The translations under genes and the position numbers were made by a program. Of a DNA stretch of 64,000 bases, positions 8,322 to 16,572 are shown in pieces. Source of the stretch: Streptomyces sp. NBC_00234 (lineage in GTDB: Bacteria; Actinomycetota; Actinomycetes; Streptomycetales; Streptomycetaceae); the NCBI RefSeq assembly GCF_036195325.1, contig NZ_CP108101.1, forward strand, positions 4,836,001 to 4,900,000, given 5' to 3'. Each line of letters begins with the position of its first letter. Positions within the stretch are counted from its first letter, which is position 1. A model generated the notes under the pieces. The model was not told the DNA's origin. It saw only the letters and a list, made by a program, of their open reading frames with translations, and searched no databases.

Positions 8322-10172
8322 ATGTGTGGAATCGTGGGTTATGTCGGTGGACAGTCGGCGCAGGACGTCGTGGTCGCGGGTCTCAGGCGTCTTGAGTACC
8401 GGGGGTACGACTCGGCGGGGCTCGCCCTTCTCGCGGACGGCGGACTCGCCGCCGCGAAGAGGGCCGGGAAGCTGGTCAATCTGGAGAAGGAGCTGATGGA
8501 GCGGCCGTTGCCGGCCGGGAACGTCGGTATCGGGCACACCCGGTGGGCCACGCACGGCGGGCCGACCGACGCCAACGCCCACCCGCACCTGGACAACGCG
8601 GGGCGCGTCGCCGTGGTGCACAACGGGATCATCGAGAACTTCGCCGCGCTGCGCGCCGAGCTCGCCGAGCGCGGCCACGACCTGGCGTCCGAGACCGACA
8701 CCGAGGTCGTCGCCCATCTGCTGGCCGAGGCGTTCTCGGCGGACACCGATCTGGCGGAGGCCATGCGGCAGGTGTGCCGGCAGCTCGAAGGGGCGTTCAC
8801 CCTCGTCGCCGTGCACGCCGACCAGCCGGACACGGTGGTCGGCGCCCGGCGGAACTCGCCCCTCGTGGTGGGGATCGGGGAGGGGGAGAGCTTCCTGGCC
8901 TCCGACGTCGCCGCCTTCATCGCACACACCCGGTCCGCGATCGAGCTGGGCCAGGACCAGGTCGTGGAGCTGACCAGGGAAGGGGTGACCGTCACCGACT
9001 TCGGGGGGCGGCCCGCCGAGACCCGCGCCTATCACGTGGACTGGGACGCCTCGGCGGCCGAGAAGGGCGGCTACGCCTCCTTCATGCTCAAGGAGATCGC
9101 GGACCAGCCGAAGGCCGTGGCGGACACCCTGCTCGGGCGGATCAGCGGGGAGGAGGGCGAGCTGCGGCTCGACGAGGTGCGCATCGCGCCCGGTGTGCTC
9201 CGGGAGATCGACAAGGTCGTCATCGTCGCCTGCGGGACCGCGTTCCACGCCGGAATGATCGCCAAGTACGCCATCGAGCACTGGACCCGGCTGCCCTGCG
9301 AGACGGAGCTGGCCAGCGAGTTCCGCTACCGCGACCCGATCCTGGACCAGCGGACGCTCGTCATCGCGATCTCGCAGTCCGGCGAGACCATGGACACCCT
9401 GATGGCGCTGCGGCACGCCCGTGAGCAGGGGGCGAAGGTGCTCGCCATCTGCAATACGAACGGGTCGACCATCCCGAGGGAGTCCGACGCCGTCCTCTAC
9501 ACGCACGCCGGACCGGAGGTCGCGGTCGCCTCGACCAAGGCGTTCCTGACGCAGCTCGTCGCCTGCTACCTCGTCGCCCTCTACATCGGGCAGGTGCGCG
9601 GGACGAAGTGGGCCGACGAGATCCGGACGGTCGTGCGGCAGCTCTCCGAGATGGCCGAGGCGGTCGAGCGGGTCCTGGAGACCATGGAGCCGGTGCGCGA
9701 ACTGGCGCGGTCGCTGGCGGGCAAGAACACCGTGCTGTTCCTGGGGCGGCACGTCGGCTACCCGGTGGCCCTGGAAGGCGCGTTGAAGCTCAAGGAACTC
9801 GCGTACATGCACGCGGAGGGGTTCGCCGCGGGCGAGCTCAAGCACGGGCCCATCGCGCTGGTCGAGGACGATCTGCCGGTCGTCGTGGTCGTCCCCTCGC
9901 CGCGGGGGCGCTCGGTGCTCCACGACAAGATCGTCTCGAACATCCAGGAGATCAGGGCACGCGGGGCGCGCACCATCGTGATCGCCGAGGAGGGCGACGA
10001 GTCGGTCGTTCCGTACGCCGACCACCTGATCCTGATCCCCGCTACGCCTACGCTGCTTCAGCCACTGGTCGCCACCGTCCCGTTGCAGGTGTTCGCCTGC
10101 GAACTGGCGACGGCCCGCGGCAACGAGGTGGACCAGCCACGCAATCTGGCGAAGTCAGTGACAGTCGAGTGA
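8322..10172 (+). CDS. glmS: Glutamine-fructose-6-phosphate aminotransferase (isomerizing)
   Basis: 616 aa. Makes glucosamine-6-phosphate from fructose-6-phosphate and glutamine, feeding GlmM. Begins M-C-G-I-V-G-Y, so Cys2 becomes the N-terminal nucleophile of the glutaminase domain after Met removal. The two SIS isomerase domains follow (S-Q-S-G-E-T-M-D-T near 350) and the C-terminus ends with the usual K-S-V-T-V-E. ATG 8322 has no Shine-Dalgarno but a TATGGT (8310-8315) lies seven bases upstream, suggesting a leaderless transcript. The 195-base upstream region shows no recognisable glmS ribozyme. acpS starts directly after the stop. Confidence 0.98.
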   Translation: MCGIVGYVGGQSAQDVVVAGLRRLEYRGYDSAGLALLADGGLAAAKRAGKLVNLEKELMERPLPAGNVGIGHTRWATHGGPTDANAHPHLDNAGRVAVVHNGIIENFAALRAELAERGHDLASETDTEVVAHLLAEAFSADTDLAEAMRQVCRQLEGAFTLVAVHADQPDTVVGARRNSPLVVGIGEGESFLASDVAAFIAHTRSAIELGQDQVVELTREGVTVTDFGGRPAETRAYHVDWDASAAEKGGYASFMLKEIADQPKAVADTLLGRISGEEGELRLDEVRIAPGVLREIDKVVIVACGTAFHAGMIAKYAIEHWTRLPCETELASEFRYRDPILDQRTLVIAISQSGETMDTLMALRHAREQGAKVLAICNTNGSTIPRESDAVLYTHAGPEVAVASTKAFLTQLVACYLVALYIGQVRGTKWADEIRTVVRQLSEMAEAVERVLETMEPVRELARSLAGKNTVLFLGRHVGYPVALEGALKLKELAYMHAEGFAAGELKHGPIALVEDDLPVVVVVPSPRGRSVLHDKIVSNIQEIRARGARTIVIAEEGDESVVPYADHLILIPATPTLLQPLVATVPLQVFACELATARGNEVDQPRNLAKSVTVE

Positions 10173-10553
10173 GTGAGTGAGCACGTGATCATTGGTGTCG
10201 GGATCGATGTGGCCGAGATCGAGCGCTTCGGCGCGGCGCTGGAGCGTACGCCCCAGATGGCCGAGCGGCTCTTCCTGGAACGGGAGTTGAAGCTGCCGAG
10301 CGGGGAGCGGCGCGGAATCGCCTCGCTCGCCGCCCGTTTCGCCGCCAAGGAGGCCGTCGCCAAGGCGCTCGGCGCACCCGCCGGTCTGCACTGGTCGGAC
10401 GCCGAGGTGTACGTCGAGGAGAGCGGCCAGCCCCGGCTGCGGGTGCGCGGCACGGTCGCCGCGCGCGCCGCCGAGCTCGGGGTGCGGCACTGGCACGTGT
10501 CGCTCAGCCACGACGCGGGGGTGGCGTCGGCCGTGGTGATCGCGGAGGGTTGA
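10173..10553 (+). CDS. acpS: Holo-[acyl-carrier-protein] synthase
   Basis: 126 aa. Transfers phosphopantetheine from CoA to acyl carrier proteins of primary fatty acid synthesis. Diagnostic motifs are present: G-I-D-V-A-E-I-E-R-F with the Mg-binding Asp near residue 11, and R-F-A-A-K-E-A-V-A-K-A-L-G near 59. The GTG at 10173 directly abuts the glmS stop. The GTG at 10185 (protein starting M-I-I-G-V-G-I-D) is an equally plausible start and gives the more usual length. Co-transcribed with glmS and nnr; the next start is four bases after the stop. Confidence 0.95.
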   Translation: MSEHVIIGVGIDVAEIERFGAALERTPQMAERLFLERELKLPSGERRGIASLAARFAAKEAVAKALGAPAGLHWSDAEVYVEESGQPRLRVRGTVAARAAELGVRHWHVSLSHDAGVASAVVIAEG

Positions 10554-10557
10554 CCGT

Positions 10558-12006
10558 ATGCGAACCGCTTACAGCGTGGAGACCGTACGGGCCGCCGAAG
10601 CGGCACTGATGGCGCGGCTGCCGGAGGGCGCCCTGATGCAGCGGGCCGCCGCGGGCCTCGCGGTGGCCTGCGGCGATCTGCTGCGGCGCAACGGCCGGGT
10701 GTACGGGTCCCGGGTCATCCTCCTCGTGGGCAGCGGTGACAACGGCGGTGACGCGCTGTACGCCGGTGCCCGGCTGGCGAGGCGCGGGGCCGGTGTACGG
10801 GCGCTGCTGACCTCGCCCGACAAGGTCCACGCGGGCGGTTTCGCCGCGCTGGAGGCGGCCGGCGGGCGGGTCCTGGAGAGCGCGGAGGGGCTGGGCGCGG
10901 TCGATCTCGTCGTCGACGGCATCACCGGGATCGGCGGCCGTGGCGGACTGCGCCCCGAGGCGGCGGCCCTGGTGGCGGCCGTCACCGGGCACGGGGCGCC
11001 CGTCCTCGCCGTGGATCTGCCGAGCGGGGTGGAGGCGGACACCGGCGAGGTCCACGGCACCGCCGTGCGCGCCGACGCGACGGTCACCTTCGGGACGTAC
11101 AAGCCGGCGCTGCTGATCGATCCGGCCGCCGAACGGGCGGGCGCGCTGCGGCTCGTCGACATCGGCCTGGGGCCGGACCTGCCCGAGCCGCCCGACCTGG
11201 AGGCGCTCCAGTACGCGGACGTGGCGGCGCTGCTGCCGGCTCCGGGCGTGGAGAGCGACAAGTACCGGCGCGGGGTCGTGGGCGTGGTCGCCGGCTCGGA
11301 GCGGTATCCGGGGGCCGCGGTGCTCGCGGTCGCGGGTGCGCTGCGGGGCGGTGCCGGAGCGGTGCGGTACGTCGGACCGGGCGCCGGAGCGGTGATCGCC
11401 CGCTTTCCGGAGACCCTCGTGCACTCCGGGCCGCCGTCGAAGGCGGGGCGGGTGCAGGCATGGGTCGTCGGGCCGGGTCTCGGCGACGGTTCGCGGGCCG
11501 CTGCCGCCGTGGCCGACGTGCTGGCCGCCGATGTGCCGGTACTGGTCGACGCGGACGGGCTGCGGCTGCTGGACGCGGAGACCGTACGGTCGCGCTCTGC
11601 GCCCACCGTGCTGACCCCGCACGCCGGAGAGGCCGCTGCCCTGCTCGGCGTGGCCCGCGAGGAGGTCGAGGCCGGCCGGCTCGCCGCCGTGCGGGAACTC
11701 GCCGCCCGCTACCGGGCCACCGTCCTGCTCAAGGGGTCGACGACCCTGGTCGCCGAGGCCCGGGACACGCCCGTACGGGTCAATCCGACGGGCACGTCCT
11801 GGCTGGCCACGGCGGGCAGCGGCGATGTGCTCTCCGGCCTGGCCGGCTCGCTGCTGGCCGCGGGCCTCGCCCCGCGTGACGCGGCATCCGTGGGGGCCTA
11901 TCTGCACGGGCTCGCGGCCCGGCGCGGGTCGGCGGGCGCGCCGGTGGCCGCGCAGGACGTCGCGGACGCGATCCCGGCGGCCTGGCGCGATGTGCGGGAG
12001 GCGTGA
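10558..12006 (+). CDS. nnr: Bifunctional NAD(P)H-hydrate repair enzyme (epimerase + ADP-dependent dehydratase)
   Basis: 482 aa. The N-terminal YjeF domain (about 1-215) epimerises damaged NAD(P)HX and carries the G-S-G-D-N-G-G-D-A motif near 60. The C-terminal ribokinase-like domain (about 220-480) is the ADP-dependent dehydratase, with L-T-P-H-A-G-E near 352 and the anion-hole motif A-T-A-G-S-G-D-V-L near 420. Both halves are intact. Together with acpS and glmS it forms a tightly spaced operon. Confidence 0.95.
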   Translation: MRTAYSVETVRAAEAALMARLPEGALMQRAAAGLAVACGDLLRRNGRVYGSRVILLVGSGDNGGDALYAGARLARRGAGVRALLTSPDKVHAGGFAALEAAGGRVLESAEGLGAVDLVVDGITGIGGRGGLRPEAAALVAAVTGHGAPVLAVDLPSGVEADTGEVHGTAVRADATVTFGTYKPALLIDPAAERAGALRLVDIGLGPDLPEPPDLEALQYADVAALLPAPGVESDKYRRGVVGVVAGSERYPGAAVLAVAGALRGGAGAVRYVGPGAGAVIARFPETLVHSGPPSKAGRVQAWVVGPGLGDGSRAAAAVADVLAADVPVLVDADGLRLLDAETVRSRSAPTVLTPHAGEAAALLGVAREEVEAGRLAAVRELAARYRATVLLKGSTTLVAEARDTPVRVNPTGTSWLATAGSGDVLSGLAGSLLAAGLAPRDAASVGAYLHGLAARRGSAGAPVAAQDVADAIPAAWRDVREA

Positions 12007-12051
12007 GGCTGCTCCACGCTGGGGTGGTGCGGCGGCGGAAGGAGAAGGACC

Positions 12052-12432
12052 GTGGGCAAGAGCTCCCTACGCGTACGACGGGTGTACGACCCTCTTGAGG
12101 ACGCGGACGGCGTGCGGGTTCTCGTCGACCGGCTCTGGCCGCGCGGGGAGAGCAAGGCCAAGGCCGCGATCGACCGGTGGGCGAAGGACGTCACCCCGTC
12201 GAACGAACTGCGGTCCTGGTACCACCAGGACCGCGGATCCCGGTACGACGACTTCGTCGACCGCTACCGCGCCGAGCTGGCGGACCCGGCGCACACCGCG
12301 GCGGTCGGCGAGCTGCTCGCCCTGATCCGTGAGGGCGGCCCGGTGACGCTGGTGACGGCGGTGAAGGACGTCCCCCACAGTCATGTGCCGGTGCTCGTGG
12401 AGCATCTGGAACACGAGCTGGCGCGCCCCTGA
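12052..12432 (+). CDS. DUF488 family protein
   Basis: 126 aa, full length for the family. Contains the family hallmarks V-L-V-D-R-L-W-P-R-G near residues 23-32, W-A-K-D-V-T-P-S near 43-50 and L-V-T-A-V-K-D near 104. The biochemical role of DUF488 is not established to my knowledge. GTG 12052 is preceded by AGGAGAAGG at about 12039-12047. It lies 45 bases after nnr on the same strand and 71 before alr, so it is probably read through within the same cluster. Confidence 0.85.
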   Translation: MGKSSLRVRRVYDPLEDADGVRVLVDRLWPRGESKAKAAIDRWAKDVTPSNELRSWYHQDRGSRYDDFVDRYRAELADPAHTAAVGELLALIREGGPVTLVTAVKDVPHSHVPVLVEHLEHELARP

Positions 12433-12503
12433 CCAGGTCCGCTGTCCGGGCCGCGCGGTTCGGGGGACACGTACTGGCGTACGCCTCTGAGACACTGGGC
12501 GCG

Positions 12504-13640
12504 ATGAACGAGACAGCGACCCTGAGAGCCCGCGCAGAGATCGACCTCGCCGCACTGCGCGCCAACGTGCGTGTCCTGCGTGCGCGCGCGGCCGGTGCGC
12601 AGCTCATGGCCGTCGTGAAATCCGACGCGTACGGACACGGTGCGGTGCCCTGCGCCAGGGCCGCGCTGGAGGCGGGCGCGACCTGGCTGGGCACCGCCAC
12701 CCCGCAGGAGGCGCTGGCCCTGAGGGCGGCAGGACTCGGCGGCCGGGTGATGTGCTGGCTGTGGACGCCCGGCGGCCCGTGGCGCGAGGCGATCGAGGCC
12801 GGCATCGACGTGTCGGTGAGCGGTATGTGGGCCATGCGCGAGGTCGTCGACGCGGCCACCGCGGCCGGCGCCGTCGCCCGTGTCCATCTCAAGGCCGACA
12901 CCGGCCTCGGGCGCAACGGCTGCCAGCCCGCCGACTGGCCTGAGCTGGTCTCGGCGGCGCGCGCCGCCGAGGAGAGCGGCACGGTCCGGGTCACCGGCCT
13001 CTGGTCGCACTTCGCCTGCGCCGACGAGCCGGGGCACCCGTCGATCGCCTCCCAGCTGGACGTGTTCCGGGACATGGTGGCGTACGCGGAGAAGGCCGGC
13101 GTCCGGCCCGAGGTCCGGCACATCGCGAACTCCCCGGCGACCCTCACGGTCCCGGAGTCCCACTTCGATCTCGTACGGACCGGGATCGCCATGTACGGCA
13201 TCTCGCCCAGCCCCGAGCTGGGCACGCCGGCCGACTTCGGGCTGCGCCCGGTGATGACGCTCGTCGCGTCGGTCGCGCTGGTCAAGCAGGTGCCGGCGGG
13301 CCACGGCATCAGTTACGGCCACCACTACACGACACCCGCGGAGACGACCCTCGGTCTGATCCCCGTCGGGTACGCGGACGGGATTCCGCGCCACGCCTCG
13401 GGCCGGGGCCCGGTCCTCGTCGGGGGCCGGCGGCGCACGATCGCGGGACGCGTGGCGATGGACCAGTTCGTGGTCGACCTCGAAGGCGACGAGCCGGAGC
13501 CGGGCGCGGAGGCGGTGCTGTTCGGGCCGGGAGACCGGGGCGAGCCGAGCGCCGAGGACTGGGCGGTCGCGGCGGACACGATCGCGTACGAGATCGTCAC
13601 CCGCATCGGGGCACGGGTGCCCCGGGTCCATCTGAACTGA
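12504..13640 (+). CDS. alr: Alanine racemase
   Basis: 378 aa, PLP-dependent. Supplies D-alanine for peptidoglycan. Lys39 in A-V-V-K-S-D-A-Y-G-H-G is the Schiff-base lysine; the second catalytic residue lies in the S-Y-G-H-H-Y loop near 272-277; the M-D-Q-F motif near 319 is conserved. Start at ATG 12504. The gene sits with glmM and glmS in a cell-wall-precursor neighbourhood and is followed by an alpha/beta hydrolase gene on the same strand. Confidence 0.97.
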   Translation: MNETATLRARAEIDLAALRANVRVLRARAAGAQLMAVVKSDAYGHGAVPCARAALEAGATWLGTATPQEALALRAAGLGGRVMCWLWTPGGPWREAIEAGIDVSVSGMWAMREVVDAATAAGAVARVHLKADTGLGRNGCQPADWPELVSAARAAEESGTVRVTGLWSHFACADEPGHPSIASQLDVFRDMVAYAEKAGVRPEVRHIANSPATLTVPESHFDLVRTGIAMYGISPSPELGTPADFGLRPVMTLVASVALVKQVPAGHGISYGHHYTTPAETTLGLIPVGYADGIPRHASGRGPVLVGGRRRTIAGRVAMDQFVVDLEGDEPEPGAEAVLFGPGDRGEPSAEDWAVAADTIAYEIVTRIGARVPRVHLN

Positions 13641-13710
13641 GGGCGGTCTTTTCGGTATCCGGCCGGTTCGACATCCGGCCGAACAGGACAAGGACGAGGA
13701 GCGCGGCACG

Positions 13711-14922
13711 GTGAGCGAGAGCAGCGCGGGGGACGTGGCGGCGACGGCCGCCGCGGCGGTCGGCTGGCGCCGGGCGGGCATCGCGGGTGCGGCGATAGGT
13801 GTGATCGCGGCGGGTGCGGCGGCCGGCGTCGCGGTCGAGCGGATGACCGTGGGCCGGGGCATGCGGAAGAAGGCCCGTCTCGCGCTCGACGCCACGGGTC
13901 CCTACGGCGCCCTGCGGGGTGTGGCGGGGAAGGCGGTCGCGGACGACGGCACCGCGCTGCACTACGAGGTCGACGAGGTCGAGACCGAGGGCGCCGTCGC
14001 TGCCCAGGGCGGGGCGGCTGCCACCGGTTCGCGCCGGCGCAGGCTCTTCGGCCGCAAGTCGCCCGCGCCCGTGACCGTCGTCTTCAGCCACGGCTACTGC
14101 CTCAGCCAGGACTCCTGGCACTTCCAGCGGGCCGCGCTGCGCGGTCTGGTGCGTACGGTCCACTGGGACCAGCGCAGCCACGGCCGGTCGGGGCGGGGCA
14201 GGGCGCAGGCCGAGGGCGTGCCCGTCTCCGTGGACCAGCTCGGCCGCGACCTGAAGGCGGTCATCGACGCGGCGGCGCCCGAGGGCCCGCTCGTGCTGGT
14301 CGGGCACTCGATGGGCGGCATGACGATGATGGCGCTCGCCGACCAGTACCCGGCGCTCATCCGGGACCGGGTGGCCGCGGTCGCGTTCGTCGGCACCTCC
14401 AGCGGGAAGCTCGGCGAGGTCAGTTTCGGGCTGCCGGTGGCGGGCGTGAACGCGGTGCGGCGGGTGCTGCCTGGGGTCCTGAAGGCGCTCGGCTCGCAGA
14501 CGGAGCTGGTGGAGCGCGGGCGGCGGGCCACGGCGGACCTCTTCGCGAGCCTCATCAAGCGGTACTCGTTCGGCTCACGCGATGTGGACCCGGCGGTCGC
14601 GCGGTTCGCCGAGCGGCTGATCGAGGCCACACCGATCGACGTGGTGGCCGAGTTCTATCCGGCGTTCACCGAGCACGACAAGAGCGGCGCGCTGCCCGCG
14701 TTCCGCGAGGTCCCGGTGCTGATCCTGGCGGGCGACAAGGACCTGGTGACGCCCAGTTCGCACAGTGAGGCCATCGCGGACGTCCTGCCCGACGCGGAGC
14801 TGGTGATCGTGCCGGACGCCGGGCATCTGGTGATGCTGGAGCACCCCGAGGCGGTGAACGACCGCATCGCGGACCTCCTGGTGCGGATCGGTGCCGTGCC
14901 GTCGACGGCCCCGACCGTTTAA
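13711..14922 (+). CDS. Membrane-anchored alpha/beta hydrolase
   Basis: 403 aa. An N-terminal hydrophobic Ala/Gly-rich helix (about residues 20-45) probably anchors the protein. The hydrolase core begins near 110 with the H-G-Y oxyanion motif; the nucleophile elbow G-H-S-M-G-G puts Ser200 as nucleophile; the acid lies near L-A-G-D-K-D-L-V and the His in D-A-G-H-L-V-M-L-E-H-P. A basic R-R-R-R-L-F-G-R-K insert separates anchor and core. The substrate cannot be predicted. Conserved position between alr and tsaE suggests co-transcription; the tsaE start follows 11 bases after the stop. Confidence 0.88.
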   Translation: MSESSAGDVAATAAAAVGWRRAGIAGAAIGVIAAGAAAGVAVERMTVGRGMRKKARLALDATGPYGALRGVAGKAVADDGTALHYEVDEVETEGAVAAQGGAAATGSRRRRLFGRKSPAPVTVVFSHGYCLSQDSWHFQRAALRGLVRTVHWDQRSHGRSGRGRAQAEGVPVSVDQLGRDLKAVIDAAAPEGPLVLVGHSMGGMTMMALADQYPALIRDRVAAVAFVGTSSGKLGEVSFGLPVAGVNAVRRVLPGVLKALGSQTELVERGRRATADLFASLIKRYSFGSRDVDPAVARFAERLIEATPIDVVAEFYPAFTEHDKSGALPAFREVPVLILAGDKDLVTPSSHSEAIADVLPDAELVIVPDAGHLVMLEHPEAVNDRIADLLVRIGAVPSTAPTV

Positions 14923-14933
14923 CGTTGACCGGC

Positions 14934-15470
14934 ATGGAAGCAGTGCAGAAAAGTCCGGTGGCCGAGACCTCCGCACCGGACGCCGTCACCCTGGGCGTGG
15001 CCGTCGAGTCACCCGAACAGATGCAGGACCTCGGCCGCCGGATCGCCGGTGTGCTGGCCCCCGGTGACCTGGTGATGCTCACGGGCGAGCTGGGTGCCGG
15101 AAAGACGACGCTGACCCGGGGGCTGGGTGAGGGGCTCGGAGTGCGGGGCGCCGTCACCTCGCCGACCTTCGTGATCGCCCGCGTGCACCCCTCGCTGGTC
15201 GGCGGTCCCGCGCTGGTCCACGTCGACGCGTACCGCCTGGGCGGCGGGCTCGACGAGATGGAGGACCTGGACCTCGACGTGTCGCTGCCGGATTCGGTGG
15301 TGGTCGTGGAGTGGGGCGACGGCAAGGTCGAGGAGCTGTCCGACGACCGTCTGCAGGTGGTGATCGACCGCGCGGTCGGGGACACCGACGACGAGCGGCG
15401 CACCGTGACGCTGGTGGGCATCGGGCCCCGCTGGTCCGGACTGCGGACGGATCTGGGCCCGGAGGCGTAG
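14934..15470 (+). CDS. tsaE: tRNA threonylcarbamoyladenosine biosynthesis ATPase TsaE
   Basis: 178 aa. P-loop ATPase that resets the TsaB-TsaD complex during t6A37 modification of tRNA. Walker A G-E-L-G-A-G-K-T-T near 48-56, the T-S-P-T-F-V-I switch motif and the downstream V-V-E-W-G-D motif are all typical. ATG 14934 is preferred over TTG 14925 (no better ribosome site there). tsaB and tsaD lie 1-3 kb downstream, so the t6A machinery except the TsaC step is concentrated here. Confidence 0.93.
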   Translation: MEAVQKSPVAETSAPDAVTLGVAVESPEQMQDLGRRIAGVLAPGDLVMLTGELGAGKTTLTRGLGEGLGVRGAVTSPTFVIARVHPSLVGGPALVHVDAYRLGGGLDEMEDLDLDVSLPDSVVVVEWGDGKVEELSDDRLQVVIDRAVGDTDDERRTVTLVGIGPRWSGLRTDLGPEA

Positions 15471-15564
15471 CGGCCGGGTGCGCACCCCCGGGTGTGGGCC
15501 GAATACCGCCCGGGACTTTCCGACAGGCCGTCGGCAAATTGTTGCGCGCGGGACCGTGGGCGTG

Positions 15565-15602
15565 TTCACATGGAGAGAAGACGCGGTTAGGTCTACCTAA
15601 CC
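15565..15602 (+). promoter_or_regulatory. Promoter with overlapping iron-box-like palindrome
   Basis: GGTTAGGT-CT-ACCTAACC (15585-15602) is a perfect inverted repeat with 8-base arms. It overlaps the -10 position of a candidate promoter whose -35 is TTCACA (15565-15570, 16-base spacer to TTAGGT). The half-site resembles that of the DmdR/IdeR iron repressors (TTAGGTTAGGCTAACCTAA type), but the spacing differs from the canonical 19-mer, so the regulator assignment is only a guess. Confidence 0.5.
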
Positions 15603-15633
15603 ACGCCTTCCACCGGAGCCCCAGGAGGCATCC

Positions 15634-15849
15634 ATGCCGACGCCCGAGCGTGAAGCGCAGCCGCAGTCGCCGCAGGCGCGGCCCTCGGCGGCGGTGTCCA
15701 TGAAGGATCTGCTGGCCTCCTGCGCCGCCGCGACCGCGGTCTCCACACCACCGCGTGAGCGGGACGAGCACCCGGGCGAGGACGGCCGCGAGGAGGGCAC
15801 GGACCGCGAGGAGCGGCCGGGACCTCCGGCCCGGCGCGACGCGGCCTGA
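15634..15849 (+). CDS. Small hydrophilic protein of unknown function
   Basis: 71 aa, not recognised. Ser/Pro/Ala-rich N-terminus, a central segment S-M-K-D-L-L-A-S-C-A-A-A-T-A-V-S-T-P-P (about residues 22-40) that looks like the only conserved-type motif and has one Cys, then a highly charged Glu/Arg/Asp tail. No signal peptide or membrane helix. An excellent ribosome site AGGAGG (15623-15628) six bases before ATG 15634, together with the promoter and palindrome directly upstream, argues that it is a real gene. If the palindrome is an iron box, expression would rise on iron limitation. Confidence 0.6.
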   Translation: MPTPEREAQPQSPQARPSAAVSMKDLLASCAAATAVSTPPRERDEHPGEDGREEGTDREERPGPPARRDAA

Positions 15850-15865
15850 GGCCGCCGGCGCACGC

Positions 15866-16420
15866 CTACGGAACGACGACGACCTTGACGCCGACCGTCG
15901 CGAAGGTCCACATCGCGTCGCCGTCCGCCCGCTTCATCCGTACGCCACCGGTCTTCGACGTCGGGTCCGGGCTCTTCATCGTGCCGTCCTGGGCCGCGCT
16001 GAAGCCGATGGCCACGTCGTCGACGCTCGTGAAGCGCACGACGTGCTCGATCATCACGCCGTCCGAGCCCGTCACGCTCCCGGTGCGCGAACCCACCTGG
16101 TAGGCCCCGGGCATCGGGCTGACGGGACTCGGCATGACCGTGAACGTCCGGCCCGCGTTCCCCTTGGCGTCCACCAGCCAGACCCGCCGGTCCTTCAGCG
16201 CGTACACGACGCGCAGCCCGGTGCCGGAGTGCTCGGGCACCGCCAGCGGCGACTTCTTGGCCTTCGGCTTCTTCGTGGGCTGCGCCGAGGCGGAGGGCGA
16301 GGAGGTGGGTGCCGCCAAGGAATCGGGTGCGTTCGCCGATGCCTGGTAGGCGAGGAAACTGACCGCGATGACAGCGGCCGCAGTGAGCCCGGCCACCATT
16401 CCCGAGCTGCCCCTTGCCAC
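15866..16420 (-). CDS. L,D-transpeptidase-fold protein lacking the catalytic cysteine
   Basis: 184 aa. N-terminal membrane anchor or uncleaved signal (about residues 8-28), Ser/Pro/Lys linker (30-60), then a YkuD-like domain. The C-terminal pattern T-G-G-V-R-M-x4-D-G-D-A-M-W matches the L,D-transpeptidase signature H-G-C-V-R-M-x-n-D-A, but both catalytic His and Cys are replaced (Thr, and Gly159). Peptidoglycan cross-linking activity is therefore unlikely; a binding or structural role is my inference. GTG 16420 was chosen because AAGGGGAG is well placed before it; an in-frame ATG lies upstream at 16444. Divergent from tsaB. Confidence 0.7.
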   Translation of the reverse strand: MARGSSGMVAGLTAAAVIAVSFLAYQASANAPDSLAAPTSSPSASAQPTKKPKAKKSPLAVPEHSGTGLRVVYALKDRRVWLVDAKGNAGRTFTVMPSPVSPMPGAYQVGSRTGSVTGSDGVMIEHVVRFTSVDDVAIGFSAAQDGTMKSPDPTSKTGGVRMKRADGDAMWTFATVGVKVVVVP

Positions 16421-16450
16421 CTGAGCTCCCCTTTCGCCTGCCATCCGGCG

Positions 16451-16478
16451 TATGTCGTACAAGCGTTTATGTCGTACA
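16451..16478 (-). repeat. Tandem 11-base direct repeat in the divergent promoter region
   Basis: TATGTCGTACA occurs at 16451-16461 and again at 16468-16478, period 17. On the minus strand the copies lie 31-58 bases before the start of the transpeptidase-fold gene, i.e. in promoter position, so they probably bind a regulator on one face of the helix (about 1.6 turns apart). Confidence 0.55.
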
Positions 16479-16560
16479 CACGTATACCCGGTGACGGTAG
16501 CAGCCGGGGCGGGGCGGACCGGGACGCCGTACGGGCGCGGTGACCCCGTCGGCGGAGCCG

Positions 16561-16566
16561 TAGGCT
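16561..16566 (+). promoter_or_regulatory. -10 element of a leaderless tsaB promoter
   Basis: TAGGCT six bases before GTG 16573, the usual arrangement of leaderless streptomycete transcripts. No Shine-Dalgarno is present and no convincing -35 was found. Confidence 0.45.
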
Positions 16567-16572
16567 GTTTGT

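Noticed and set aside
12381..13895. 504-codon minus-strand frame opposite alr
   Set aside because: Antisense shadow of alr; no domain, Arg/Gly/Ala-rich.
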